Below are positions 37,301 to 49,922 of a stretch of DNA of 64,000 bases, in pieces; the first letter of the stretch is position 1, and the number at the start of each line of letters is the position of its first letter. The stretch comes from Phycomyces blakesleeanus NRRL 1555(-). Its lineage: Eukaryota; Mucoromycota; Mucoromycetes; Mucorales; Phycomycetaceae. The stretch lies in contig NW_017265140.1 in NCBI RefSeq assembly GCF_001638985.1, forward strand, positions 62,001-126,000, written 5' to 3'. The notes beneath the pieces are model-generated. The model saw only the letters and a program-made list of their open reading frames with translations. It was not told the origin of the DNA and made no database searches. The translations under genes were made by a program, and so were the position numbers.

Positions 37301-40300
37301 TATTAGATATAGTGTTTCTTTTTCTTTCTTTCTGTGTATAAATTAAATTATACTTTACCATCTCGATCAGACAAAAGTCTAGAGAAAGAAGCGTGTATAA
37401 TACCAAGGTTTTTCTAACAGTCAAGAAACAAGAATTGATATGATAGTAACGTAATATATAGCATATAGAAATATACCTGTACAAAAGCTTGGTCTTTACC
37501 AAACTTAAGAATCGAAAGAAGCCAGATACATGCGGCCTTTCTATACCAAGCACGATCGCTGGCAACATATGAACGCACCATCTTCTCTATAATTTCCTGG
37601 AATGATTCGATCTTGCTGGCCTTGGCAAGTGTAGGTGAATCTAAAGCTGGTATCTCACTAATATCTTTGTATTTGTGCATTGCTTGGGATTCCCATCCAA
37701 AGGCGAGAACGCTAAAGGCTTCACCTCCTGTAAAGAAGAGCTCGACTTGCTTGGTTTCTGCACTGGAGAAGAGAGCATCGACAATGGTGGGGATGAAGGA
37801 GCTATCCTTAGACATCGGAATACTTAAATGTCCAAGAGCCAAAAGCGCCTTTTCTTGAACCTTGGCGTCTTTGCATGATTTTGCCAGACTCAAAAGTCTC
37901 TCGATAATTTCCTGTGTAGAAATTCTTGGATCTATTTCCATGGTTGTAGTATCAGATTTTTCTGTAGCTGGCACAGTTTTGGTGTCTTCAAGAGGTAACA
38001 CGCGGGTTCTACCGATTTCGGAAAGAGCATGACATGCTGCGCTAGCGAGAAGGAAGAATGAAACATTGGGTGGACCTTGGAGATTGTTTCCAATGTTCTG
38101 AACACATCGCTGAACAATTTCCTTGGAAAGCTCCCGGTTGCGATAGTTGCAACGACCAAGAAGGTAACCAATAGCCAACAAAGAACCGTGCTTCTGGTCA
38201 ACAAGGTTGCTTGCATGATGTTTTGTTTCGGGCCGTTCGAGTATCTCGCAAAATTCAATCAACATTGCCTCTACTTCCGATTGAGAAATTCCTGGATCAC
38301 TGGCGATTACACCGAATATATGGGACATGAGAGTACGAGCCTCTAGTTTTTCGGAAGTTGCAAAGGATTTAAAGAAATTGAGGCGAGATTTGAATATGGT
38401 TGATATAGATGAAGGACCCAGGGAAATTATTTCCAAAAGACATTTTGCTGCTGTATCTAAAAGGATTGAATCTGCATATATATAAGTGTTAGTTATTAAC
38501 CAAATACTCTCTTTTTTCAATTTTATTTAAATATTTACCTTTCAAGTTTTGATCCAATACATTTTCAACAAACACCAACCACTGTTCAATAGTTTCCTTT
38601 CCTTCCATTTCTCCACCGAGCCACCAGGTATTAATAAGAGACTTAAAATTCTCCATAGTTACTGGGTCTTCGGACATACTGCTTTCAACTTTGTCTTCCA
38701 CATACTGGTCAATTAAGATTGTGGTAGGGTTGGCTTCCAGAATTAAGACCATCCGTAAAAATCTCAGCATCTCGCTATAAACTTCAACTGGATACCCTTT
38801 GATACACGGAGTCTTGGATGCATGGCTATACTCGGGTGGAGGACGGTGATTCGCCATATATTTTACAAGATCCACAAATTTAGGCAAGGCAGAAATAGGT
38901 ACGATATCTTGAGCTGTGTGCAAGAATCCAGTAGAGCTTCTTACAAAAGGATGCAACCCACGGGTAGATTCTTCCTTAACCTCAAGTTTTGCAACGCTCG
39001 AAGAGCTTCCTAGCAAGCAAATGTAACGAGCAAAAACAGACGAGAATGGATAAATTCCATTAGCGTACTTGAGAGCCATGTATCGAGTGTTGGCATTGGT
39101 CTATTGAGCAAATAAAATATGTTTAGTTTTATTTATAGATTTTACATATAAGTTGATATGTTTTACTTTTTCAACAGCATCGAGAAGGATGTCTTGGAGT
39201 GGTATATAGATAGGAGAATCCTCAGGGATGTCGACATAAATCTCGATCATTGATGATAAAGCGTCTTGGACATAGACGCGGACATTCGGATGTTCGAGTT
39301 CAAGATTGTCAAAGAATTTTGATAACATGTGCGTGTCGCTCAATCCCACTTTTGGAACTATAAAAAAAAAGATAGTCTAAACTTACCTAGCAAAAAAGAA
39401 CCATGTAGCTTATTTTTGGTATTTACCTTTCTTTGCAATCAACCCACAGGCAACATAAGCATATCCCTTGATTCCTTCGGCGTCTATAATTAATTATAGA
39501 TAGATTTAAGAATGTGCCTGTTATATCTTAACTTATGTACTCTTACCGTGACCTGAAAGTGGTTCATCTTGATCAATATACTTTAAAAGACCTGATATCA
39601 GAATAGGTGCAATGGGACCGAGTTTTGCAGAATCAGCCTGTACATGGAAATAAGCAATTAGGGGTAGAATTATATAGATTTAAAGAAAAATCTTGTATTT
39701 TATTATATGTACCATTCGTGCTGTCCATTGGAGAAAAGACATTGCAGCACGGCGCAGCTTAAGACTCGATTTCTCACCTAGCCAATATAAGAAAACAATT
39801 AACTGTGTTTTCCCACAACCTAATAGATATTTAAATTTTACTCTTACCATAGATACCATCAAAAACTACTTGTATCATTGATGGAACTAAATTAGTAGCC
39901 ACAATTGATTTGCTCAAATAGTGAATGATTCTGATTTTAATTGACGTTGATACTGGTGCTCTCGCATCCTTGGCCCCTATTATATATAAAAACACACGCA
40001 CACAAAATTAAGCATTTAAACTAATATGTTCAGCATTTAAATCCAGTGTTTGGATCTAATTAACCTACCGGGTGCTGAAGGCTTCGTTCCCAAATAAAGA
40101 GTGTACAGACTCTGAACAAAGACAGGGTCCTCAAGGTTCACATTACTTGCCCATCTTCTCAATCCGTCCTCACAAGCAGATACAACCTGATGGTTCGAAT
40201 CACATACACCAGCTAGCAACAGTCGCAATCGCTCGCTATCCGTGAAGATCGGCGTTAATAAGAAATGGAATATCCCGAGCTACAAATATATCAGTCCCTG

Positions 40301-41418
40301 GCTTTTTAGTATTTCGTCTTATCCTAAATCAACTTTTATCTCTACTATTATCTTACTCGTGCTTCAATGAGTTTCGAAGAAGTCCATTCGGCTTTGCCTT
40401 TGTTAGTGATGGCTTCTAAGGCCAGAGGACTGAGACCTGGATATGTTGGCTCGGCAGAAATTTCTGAGCTATCTCCGTCGGCCGAGGTTTGACCTCTGGC
40501 TGATGAGGGCTGATAAAGTAAGATGTCCAAAAAGAACTCCAGGATAACTGATACATCCTTTGGGTTCTCATCGAATTTGAATATATCGTTGCGTGCTGTT
40601 ACTTGATTTCCGTCTCCTAATTTCCAATGGCGCAATATCTGGTACCCCATATTATTGTTATTTCATTCTTGAGATTAGAACTTGCAAATCGTTGTAATTC
40701 TCTAGTCAGAAATTCTTACAGGTAACACCATGTGTAATAAGGTGAGTTGTTGGGTTACAGGCCGTCGGGAAATTCCCATTAAAAGATTAGGAAGATGCTT
40801 GGCTGTGTCCTCGGGACTCATTCTCTGGACGGCCATTTCGAGATAGATGACGGTAAAATTCTTGACAAATGTCGAGACAGATTTATCCACAAATTGGGCT
40901 AGCAAGGCATCAAATGGAAGTGGAATGCTTTGGTTGGATTTGACTCGCTTATTAATATGCGACAGGATTTCCATAACCTTGATTTTTGTTTTGTTTTAAA
41001 GTTTGTATTATTATTATTGTCCTTACTCTTATCATTATCATTATTTGTGATCAATTATTACTTCTCCTTGTAGCTCTTATAATTTTAACCAATGCAAACT
41101 TCTTTAAAGTTATCCTTCTTTGTTTATTTATTTTTATTTTTCAAAAAAAAAGAGAAAAAAGAAAATTACAAAGGTACAAAAAAGGTGAATTTGTGTATAT
41201 TATTATACCTTTCTACGTGCTCGATCGTCAGTGCTCATGAGCTTAAGGAGAAGAGGTGGAAGAAAGATGCGAATTGTGGTTTCCAATTTTGCATCCGTAT
41301 TGCATAATGCGAGCTTTAACTCGACATTCTCTATTTATATGGTTAGTCGGTTTTGGTCTGTCTTGATCACTGTCGTCTAATTACCAAGTAGCTGTAGTTC
41401 ACTTGTTGACGTTGTCAT
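34331..41418 (-). CDS. ECM29: ECM29 proteasome adaptor/scaffold
   Basis: About 18 exons, from 41418-41385 and 41330-41209 through 40977-40720, 40638-40357, 40279-40069, several short ones, roughly 39,100-38,540, 38,470-37,480, 37,277-35,900, 35,820-35,650, 35,560-35,260, 35,180-34,910, 34,780-34,540, to 34,445-34,331. The total is near 1,800 residues, as expected. ECM29 is an all-HEAT-repeat protein that bridges the 19S and 20S particles and acts in proteasome quality control. Diagnostic blocks: ENVELKLALCNTDAKLETTIRIFLPPLLLKLMS and VMEILSHINKRVKS at the N-terminus, KGLGLVYEYGD, NHNAMWTSRRGAAFGFQNLIA, YRYQFDPNPGVNQSMKAIW, LGNRQWRVREASCAAVTDIV, and AIRTKNPAVRKSFATATGYV. Middle exon borders (39.1-40.0 kb) are approximate. 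The gene lies directly next to two 20S subunit genes. Confidence 0.93.
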
Positions 41419-41743
41419 CTACTGAATCAAAAGGAACTGTATAAAAGAAGAAGGGGAAATGGCGGGGAGTGAACCAATATAGGCAGTCCAATGGTACGCG
41501 TAATGCAAGCAAAAAGCGAACAACCTAGAACTCTCTACACCACGTGAGAACATAAGCTATTTTGCGAATTACGTTTCTTAGCAACAGATATCAATATATA
41601 TATATATTAATTTATTTTAATATAATGAGTGGTATTAGATTATGAGTATACATTTATATATATAAATAGTCTATGGATGTGCAAAATTTGTAGGATTATG
41701 GCTACAAAAAAAAACAAAAAACAAAAACAAATTATATAAAGTA
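41419..41743. other. Intergenic, ECM29 promoter
   Basis: 325 bp upstream of ECM29 and downstream of the membrane-protein gene. It contains CCACGTGAG at 41,541-41,549, an E-box-like CACGTG, and a (TA)n tract near 41,594-41,608. No gene seen. Confidence 0.4.
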
Positions 41744-43020
41744 TCAAGGTAAGCCATTGACTCTTGATTCAGGAGAAGACTGTGGAGGAGTGTAGCTTTT
41801 GTCATCATCATTACGATTGCTGATATAGGTATTGGTAAAGTTTTGTTGAGTTCTGGATCGAGTTTCGTTGCTCGTATTTTCCAATTCGATGCCATGAATA
41901 GAATAGTATGAGTTTGTTACATGGGCTGGAGGGACCGACTGGGGTTCATTGGATCCACTGGGTATATAGCTTTTGGCACGACTGAAAAAAGATGACCCTC
42001 TTTCCTCACTACTGTGTTTATTGGAGATTTCCGTGTATTTTTTCTGTAAAACACGAATTGATCTGGTCACATCTGTGTCAAATCCGATCAGAAGAACGAA
42101 TAGGAAATTTGTAGCTGTCCAGATGAATATTATGAGATCGGTGTCAATTTGCTTTTTTTTCAAAAAAGAATGATGATGATATGAAAAACTTCAAATTAGC
42201 GACTCTGATTGTGAGTACAATTGATTATGTTAGCTTACAGAGAGAATGAATATGGCGGATATGAGGTTGGCGACTGTCAATAGAAAAGTGCGACCCACAT
42301 TGTGATAAAGAACGGCAAAATAAATGCTAGAGCTTGCAGGAGTGTGTAATGAATGAATGCGTCGAATGTGTGTGATTAAGATGAAGGATATCATGAGTGT
42401 GGCATACAAATCAATTGCTGTGTCAAGAAAGGTATACAATGCTCCCCACTACAGTAAATTCAATTCAATTCAATTCATTCATTTATTGATTTACATATAT
42501 ATAATAGTGTTTAACTTACAGTAAACTCGTCGGCGTAAATACAGACGTTGTTGTCTCTTGTACTAATATGAACATGGGCAGAATCTGCAATACCAATGGC
42601 TACCCGGAATAAGAATACCAATATGGCAAAGTATTTGGTCCACTTCTTCCAATGCTCCGGAGAAATGGTCTGAACTCTGCTAAGCAAGACGACTGCCCCT
42701 GCTACCATTGAAGTGTGATATAAAACATCGGCAATTCGGCCTATTACATCACATTTAAGGTTTTGAATACTAATGGTGCAAGAATAAGCAATGATTATAC
42801 GGGATCTTAATGATTAGACAGCTAACCCTGACTTCATGGCAAGAAATAGACATGTCTTTACGAGCATAGTTATTCCCAGTATAAATTTGCATATTCTGAT
42901 ATGAAGTTTATTGTTCTTGTTATGCGTTAGGCTGGATAGAATCAATTCTGAGCAAATGAGGAGATTGGCGCCTTGTATGACGGTGGTCGCAATCTGATAA
43001 TTGTTCAAAAGCACAGGCAT
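41744..43020 (-). CDS. Seven-helix membrane protein, unknown function
   Basis: At least four exons: about 43020-42827, 42739-42525, 42450-42241 and about 42152-41744, giving roughly 330 residues. I count seven hydrophobic segments: VIQGANLLICSELIL, ICKFILGITMLVKTCLFLAM, MVAGAVVLLSRV, YFAILVFLFRVAIGIA, DLYATLMISFILITHI, TFLLTVANLISAIFILS and DLIIFIWTATNFLFVLLIGF. A hydrophilic Ser/Asn-rich C-terminal tail of about 110 residues follows. The arrangement suits a receptor-like or transporter-like protein, but no family motif is recognisable. The join between the first and second exon is not clean in my model (phase mismatch), so exon 1 may end elsewhere. Its helices come from coherent frames across four exons, which is why I keep it as real. 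Confidence 0.65.
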
Positions 43021-43935
43021 TGCTTTCTCGTCAATTGCTTATGTTGGTTATCCTCTCTTATAGCTTATAATTCAAAAAATAAATAAATGAATAAATGAAA
43101 AGAAGAGTTCTAAGGCGGGCTTAGCGGCAATAATATCGTTTTATTTTTAATTGATTTTTTCTATTATATATCTATGTATATTTTTCTTTTAATTTTAATA
43201 TTTTTTTTTACAATCGCTCTTGTAAAGATTTGTAGTCGTTTTTGCTTCATGCAATGTTTGTTATCAAAGAGAGTATGAATATCTCCGTTTCAAAAAAAAA
43301 ATTCATAAAAATTTGAATAAAAAAAAAACACTGTAAACTTATAGCACTTTATTGACTTGAGAGATTTGGTTTCAGAGGCAGGTCTCAAGACAATTACTAC
43401 TGTGAACTTTCTTCCGGTTGAGATTTCCATTGGTCACTACCCTATTAGCTGTGATTTCAAGGTACAAAAGTTTTCTTTATCCGTGCCCAGGATTGGGAAG
43501 CTCATTTCCAATCAAACAAATAATCAAACATCAAATTAATACGGCACTAATGAAAACTGGATTTGTGTTACTACTTTTTTTTTTAGAAATTGATTATTCA
43601 TCTGCTATCAAAGCGGGTTGTTTGATCCTATTTTTACTACAATTACTATTATTTTTGTATCTATCTATAATCAAATAATGGGCGTGCGCATTGGGTAAAT
43701 ATGGCTTTGTAGACCAATTGTCCCTTTCGTTTGCTATTTAATTAACCAACAGATTATTATTACTATTATTATTTTGGTTATTCCAATTTTATCAGGTCTG
43801 TATTTGTACGCACTTGCTGTCAATTTGTGTACTTCCTTGAGAACAATGATAACCGTGCTAAAAAGGGAATTCTTGTGACATTTATATTTATATGTATAGA
43901 TATAGATACATTATACTTTACTTGAATGGTATGCT
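43021..43935. other. Intergenic, no supported gene
   Basis: 915 bp between the carboxylase stop and the membrane-protein start (both minus). Only short plus-strand open frames without domains are present. Poly-A and TA-rich tracts occur near 43,290-43,330. Confidence 0.4.
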
Positions 43936-46543
43936 TTACATACGACTGATACCATAGATGTTTCCTCCTTCCACTTTTATATTATACACAACCTCCAGGC
44001 AGAACCCAATTACCATCCTAGTGTCTCTGGGATCAATAATTCCATCGTCCAGTAGCCGAGATGATGTATAATAAACATCGGACTCTGCTTCTACAGACAT
44101 CTGAAACATTGCTTTCCTTTGACTGGCAAGTTCTTCGTCTATTTCGATTCCCGCGCTATCAAAAAGATAAAGAAAACCGGCGTAAGTTCATTCAGTTACT
44201 TGTCCTCGCCATCATTTTTTACCGTTTAGCACCCTGGCGCATCACTAGATCCATAACACCAGTCAATTGCTCGGGTCCCATAACAGAACACCTTGAGTTT
44301 GGCCATGAAAATAAGAACCTTTTTGTTTTTCATCATAAAATGTATATGTAGATGTGTATATATATAAAAATAAATAAATAAAAAAGTATAGATATATGAG
44401 TCACTCTGTTGTACAATAATACTCTATCCTGACCTGGGCTCGTAAGCTCGTCCACTCATTGCATAGTTTCCAGCACCGTAACTGGCACCCATCATGATCG
44501 TGATCGCCGGAACTTTTGAGTTGGACACAGCGTTAATAAACCGAGATCCGGCCTTGACAATCCCTTCTTCCTCGTAACGCTTTCCGACCATAAAGCCTGT
44601 GATGTTTTGAAAATACAGCACTGGCGTATTTCTTGTCGATAATATGTTTAAACTTCTAGCGGCGAATTCAAAACATTCAAGTGTCACTTACTTGATATTA
44701 CAAAGCTGAATAAATTGAGTCGCCTTATTGGCCTCCTGAGTAAAGATAACGTTGTTGTTTGCTAGAATACCGACCGGGATGCCTACGACGGAAGAAACAA
44801 AAAAAAACCAAAAAAAAGTTACACTACATGTTAGTATGTAATCTCATTTCACAATCCACTATATATTATACACTATAGATCACCTTGAATAAATCCCCAG
44901 CCGCAAACTAGATTTACTCCATAATTGGGTTTGAAGACTGTGAACCGGGAACCATCTACAATACGAATAATTACCTCGGTTGCATCATATGGGATCCGGA
45001 TATTAGAAGACACGATGCCCAGGATTTCGTCTTAGTATAATGAAAAGAAAAGAAGAAAAATAATAAGACGAAAACGGCGATTGATATAAGGCGTCTGTAG
45101 AATATCAACAATAACAGTGATAATAAAAAGAAGGGCTGTGCTCACTAGGATCATAGAATGGTTCTTCATACTGTCCTAGAAGGTGACGTTCAGGTAATTT
45201 TCCTTGGCGTTCCCAGTTTATATTCGAAATCCATTCTCGTGCCTTGCGTATGCCATCGTGTTCATCAATAGCAAGCTGGTCACTTACACCCGAAATTCTG
45301 GAATGCATGTCTGCACCACCAAGACTTTCTGCATCTGCAATCTCTCCAGTAGCCATTTGTACCAACGGTGGCCCGCCCAAAAAAACTTGAGCTTGTTTCT
45401 GGAGAAAAAAAATCTTGTCAGATATTGGATCACATAACAGATCACATGACGGGCCGATCAATTGATCAATTGATCAATTAATCGATTTTTTTTAGAAGAC
45501 AGTTTACTTTGATCATAATCACATAGTCGCTCAATCCGGGTGTGTAAGCCCCACCGGCTGTGGAACTTCCAAATACCACGCAACACGATGGAATCCCAAG
45601 TTTAGACCTGTGATTAGTAAAAAGAAAAGAAGCGTAAAAGGAAAGTTGTAGATTATTATTATTTTGGTTTGCAGTTGAGTCTTACGCAAGTGCCTGATTA
45701 CGAAACCCACCGCCACCCCTGTGAAAAACTTTAAATTGCTGCTGAAGGTTTGCCCCTGCCTATATGGAATTTTGTAATATTTAATTGAATAAAAAATATA
45801 TTAAACAAAACAGATGCTTTATTGAAACATACACTCTGTGTCAGGACGATTACTGGCAATCGGTTCTCTCTGGCAATCTGTTGAAACCGACCGACTTTTA
45901 AAACTGTTGTCTCATTCATTGCACCTCCTGCCATGGTAGGCACATTGGCATTTATGGCACACAAGACACCACTAACCAATATATATATATATATATATAT
46001 ATTAAAAAAAAAGGTATAAGAAAAATACCCACACACGATGAATATATGTGTGTATATATAGCCATCCTGTATTACCTAACGAGCCCAATACCAGAAACAA
46101 CAGATCCACCTGTATTATGTGAATATAAAAACATGCTTTTAAACACACGCACACGCACACACACACACAAATCTCAAGAGGCTAACCCTACCTAGAGTGC
46201 AGTGCTCTTGCTCGTACCCAGCTAAAGGACATATTTCGAGAAAAGGAGAATCTTCATCTAACAATAGTTCGATCCGCTCACGGGCTAAGAATGCTGTGTT
46301 AGAGAAATGTTGTACAGATCGTGAGACACCAAAAAAAAATCTTGTACCTGAGAGTTGACCGCGTTTTTTGTGGAGAGCAATGCTTTTTTCTTTGCCTTCA
46401 CTTGTGGCTTCCTTTAGGCGCTCTTTAAGTTGGTCCAAAAGTTTTGTCCATTCTTCTATGTTGGATTTGTATTCGGGACTGGCTTTGTTGATGACTGTGG
46501 GGTGCCTTGGGACAAGATGGTCTTTTATACTTGAAATAGACAT
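43936..46543 (-). CDS. Acyl-CoA carboxylase carboxyltransferase (beta) subunit
   Basis: About ten exons from [12 protein letters not shown] (46,543) to the stop at 43,936; the length suits the family (about 540 residues). The protein transfers CO2 from carboxybiotin to an acyl-CoA. Seen: [18 protein letters not shown] at the start of the N-lobe, [48 protein letters not shown] (oxyanion Gly-Gly), [32 protein letters not shown], and in the C-lobe [49 protein letters not shown] and [11 protein letters not shown]. The loop [21 protein letters not shown] differs from the MGGEQAA seen in standard 3-methylcrotonyl-CoA carboxylase beta, so the substrate may differ (geranyl- or other acyl-CoA). No clear mitochondrial presequence is present, and the protein ends in SRM. 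Confidence 0.85.
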
Positions 46544-46940
46544 CGTGGGGAATACGTTTAAAGAAAGAAAGGGAAGAAAAGAAAGCCAAGAAAGGGGTGT
46601 GAGAAATTGAGGTCTCAATGCTTTATACTCAAAATGTTCACATGAAAGAAAGAAATATATGCACATATATTTATAGTTATACCAGTTGCGTCTTTTCACC
46701 ATTTGAGCATGATTTAAATTATAAAATTCCCTATATATTGCTGTTACTTGCAGCCCTTATTTTGAAATACAAACTAAACATTCCTATATTTCTCGATATA
46801 GTGGCAGTAACAGCATCTGTAGCGGTCACATTAAAATTAACTCTTGCGACTGTTTTAATGTAAATTCTGAAATGTTCTCAAAAAAGTGCCTGCAGCGGTT
46901 ACATTTCAGGCAACATTATAGATAATGTACGATGACAATA

Positions 46941-47291
46941 AAAGTGCACCAAACTCTAGCAACCACAAAGCATAGCCTATTTTTTTCAAAATTATACAAG
47001 TGTAGATTAGAAAATAATGGGTTTAATTGCATATATTATTCTCTACCTTAAATAAAACATTTTACAAGATAAATGGTGTTAACTAACTTTTCTTGACAAG
47101 TTTATTAAGATGAAACTAGTAATTCTTTACCTTTAATTTTGTATTATTTTTTCATTGTTCTTGAAAAACATGCTCATACTTATTTGAACCATAATTAGCA
47201 TATATACATATATGTTTATTTCATTAAACTCTAATAATATCTAATAGTCTACGAGACAAGTGTCTGTGACCCCTGATGTCTGGTGCACTTT
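46941..47291. mobile_element. Possible small MITE, 13-bp terminal inverted repeats
   Basis: TAAAAGTGCACCA at 46,939-46,951 is perfectly mirrored by TGGTGCACTTTTA at 47,281-47,293. If the outermost TA on each side is a target duplication, the element is 351 bp. The match decays quickly inward, there is no open frame, and the interior is AT-rich. This is weaker evidence than the element at 48.1 kb. Confidence 0.4.
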
Positions 47292-48131
47292 TAATGATGT
47301 AGAAAAATATAAAGTATCTTTATTACCTATAGTATTTATATAAAGTTTGACAAGTATAATGTAAGCTATTTCAGCCTTTCCAACAGCTGTCTCAAATAGC
47401 TATATTTTGATTATCTTTCAGGGATTTTCCGAGAATTCATGATTGATATTGACAATATATTCCACCCGCTTCTTTCAACTCTTCTTTAATATTTTGGACA
47501 CGATATTTATCTGGAGCACTACATCTGTTTTGATCGCCGTTTTTTACCGCATATATTTAACCCCTGCAAAACGCCGATTGGTTCATCATCCAGCAACCCA
47601 ATTTGATCTTAAACTATCAACAATAGTTTATATAAGTCAAACTAATTGAATTCATCAATAAAATACTGCATTATTTCCATAAAGTAAAGTTACCATCTAG
47701 ATTCAAGATCCAAAACTGGCTATAGTATTATAATTCTTTATATCTAACATGTTTACAAATTAAGCAATATGTAAACGCCGTGTTCGAGAGGTAAACTACT
47801 GTGTCAAATCGAAGACTAACATAAGCGCCGTGTGTAAGATAAAAGTGTCGTGTCCTAACACTCACAACTTTCATCGGTTTAAATTCAATTCACGTAATAA
47901 CGTTGTTTGCTATTAAAAAACTAATATTTTTACACGCTCCTTTTTCTTCTTCTTTTTCTTCATAGCCGTGCTTACTGTCAGGGACAATTGTAAGCTTCCG
48001 GTTATACTAGGGCGTGTTTCCGGTGGGTCATACTATACTAAATATCCAAAATAGTCTTTCGACAAGGCATCAACTGCTCTCAATATTCCTAATTCAAACA
48101 TTATAAGATAAGTAATTGAGCTTATACATTA

Positions 48132-48620
48132 GGGGTTTTCACCGGATTTGGACACTTGACTGTTGGATGTAGTGGTAATTTAATTTGAAAATCATTGGCT
48201 ATGATGAACCTTCAAAAAATGAAAACTGAACATCCAAGCACCTAAAAAATTAGTTAGATATTCTAGATGTCATGACTTGGCCAAAATTTACGATGTTTTG
48301 TACTTTATGTACAGTTGATGGCAAATTTCATATAAAAGCAAAGTCAAAAATAAAGCATAATCAATCTATATAAAAGTAGTTATCTTGATACCAAATTATA
48401 AAAGTCTAACTTACTTGTAGGGAATTTGGGCTGAGACACTATATTTATGGGTACTCTAATCAAGCGTATTGTACATATGAAATTTGACGTTATGAAAGAA
48501 AGCGTATCAACCAAGATACATTAAAGGCACTCGATGGTTTTTTTATATTGGTTATTATTGAATGGTGCTTAAACTACCACTACATCCAACAGTCAAGCAT
48601 CCAGAACTGCTGAAACTCCC
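48132..48620. mobile_element. MITE-like foldback element with TA flanks
   Basis: The ends are long inverted repeats. Left GGGGTTTTCACC..., including CTTGACTGTTGGATGTAGTG near 48,155-48,177, matches the reverse complement of the right end (about 48,573-48,620) over some 50 bp with few mismatches. Weaker similarity continues inward (CAAATTTCATAT on the left against ATGAAATTTG near 48,478). TA sits directly outside both ends (48,130-48,131 and 48,621-48,622). It is 489 bp with no transposase frame. The TA duplication and end structure fit a non-autonomous Tc1/mariner-type element. Confidence 0.75.
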
Positions 48621-49637
48621 TAATAAGAATCCTTTAACCTTATACAAGGATAGAACTTGATCTCTTAGTAGTATTCATTTACTAATTGCCTTCATTCTTA
48701 TTCCTAAACGACTGATGTTATTATCTACAACTCTTACAAAGGAAAGTTTTAGAAGATTCTGTCGTATTTTTCACAAGCATCTCCTAAAAGCCGATGGAAG
48801 TTACAAATTCCCTTGAAAAATCATCTCGACCCTTTAAAATATCAGTATAGCCTCATTTTAATAAAACTCAACCTGGAATTCACTATTACACTTCTTGTTA
48901 TGATGAAATATAGATAATAAATGTATAGACATTCTACTCTACTTTTTGCTCAATATTATTTCTATATTTGTTTAAGTTTACTTCCTAGTGACCCTTGAGT
49001 CTCTTTTGTGTCTACTTGTGTAAGCCAAAAAAAATCTTGTGCCCTTGAGGAAAAAGTGCACAGGCCACTTTATAGTAACCTAGAAATCGCCGTTATAGAA
49101 TTTTGTACTCCATCTTTAAAGTTATTGCTATACCGATCAAGACCAAGCCCTTCATTACTTCTTTAATTCTTTGCTTCTTTACTTTACTTTACTTCACCTT
49201 ACAGAGTTAATTTCAGAAATACTTTGAGTAAAAAATATTAGCTGTCAATTTTGCCGTGGAACAGTTACACAAGCCTAGTAAAAATAATATACAACTATGT
49301 CACGTTTGATCTGACGTTGTCATCTAAGACTGACAAAAAGCGCAGTCCTAAACTTAAATCGCAGATGAAATTTTTTTCTGTTACAAATAGAACCCTTCCA
49401 ACGCGCGTCATTTGTTTTCTCCTTGAGCAACAACAGTCCCGGTTTCATAGTGAGGCGTCTCTTGCGACCGTTGCAGGGAGATTCTTCCATGCTACAAGCA
49501 TCGGAAAGTGAAAGTTGTTACTCGCCAGCTCAGTTAATTCTGAGAAGTCGTGGGGCATGGTCTCTTTTCATTTTTGGAAGGACTACTGTGTACATCGCAT
49601 CGCCAATGTGGAATCATGATGCTGGGGGGAGGGAGGT

Positions 49638-49922
49638 CTAACCTGTGGTGAGATGTGCTGGCTCTTCACTGCTAACCTGACTGAACTCTTTAACGGCTGA
49701 CGGTGAAGCTACTGGTAGTCGAATGAGCTGGACCTTATCACCTAGTGGTAAGTTCTCTGGTGAGTTCGCACCCACATTACTCGGTGACGAGATGTGGGGC
49801 TGGATGAACGGGTGCTTTCCGTTGGTTTGCCACCATTCTAGCACCTCCTTCGCTACCAAGTCAGGTTTACGTCCTGAAGGAGATTGAGCCGCGTAATGCG
49901 GGGACAAAGAACTTGGTGTCAT
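49638..49922 (-). CDS. Small uncharacterised open frame
   Basis: From the ATG at 49,922 the frame codes 94 residues (MTPSSLSPHYAAQS...EEPAHLTTG), with a more GC-rich composition than the surrounding DNA and a stretch LVAKEVLEWWQTNGKHPFIQP that looks like real protein. No family is recognised. A perfect 22-bp palindrome (49,931-49,952) lies just upstream of the ATG. It could be an exon of a larger gene, since CACAG|GTTAG at the end might be a splice donor, or the remnant of an inserted element. Confidence 0.35.
   Translation of the reverse strand: MTPSSLSPHYAAQSPSGRKPDLVAKEVLEWWQTNGKHPFIQPHISSPSNVGANSPENLPLGDKVQLIRLPVASPSAVKEFSQVSSEEPAHLTTG

Larger units (their letters stand above)
46544..49600. 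other. Gene-poor region with two MITE-like elements
   Basis: No supported coding sequence in about 3 kb. It contains the two inverted-repeat elements listed separately and a short region of GCCGTGT repeats near 47,777-47,855. The region just left of 46,900 should include the carboxylase promoter. Confidence 0.5.

Noticed and set aside
40185..40200. GGTTCGAATC, like a tRNA B box
   Set aside because: It lies within an ECM29 exon, no matching A box or cloverleaf can be drawn, and the coding frame explains it.
45456..45486. TTGATCAA tandem palindromes in a carboxylase intron
   Set aside because: A short simple repeat inside an intron; no sign of function beyond that.
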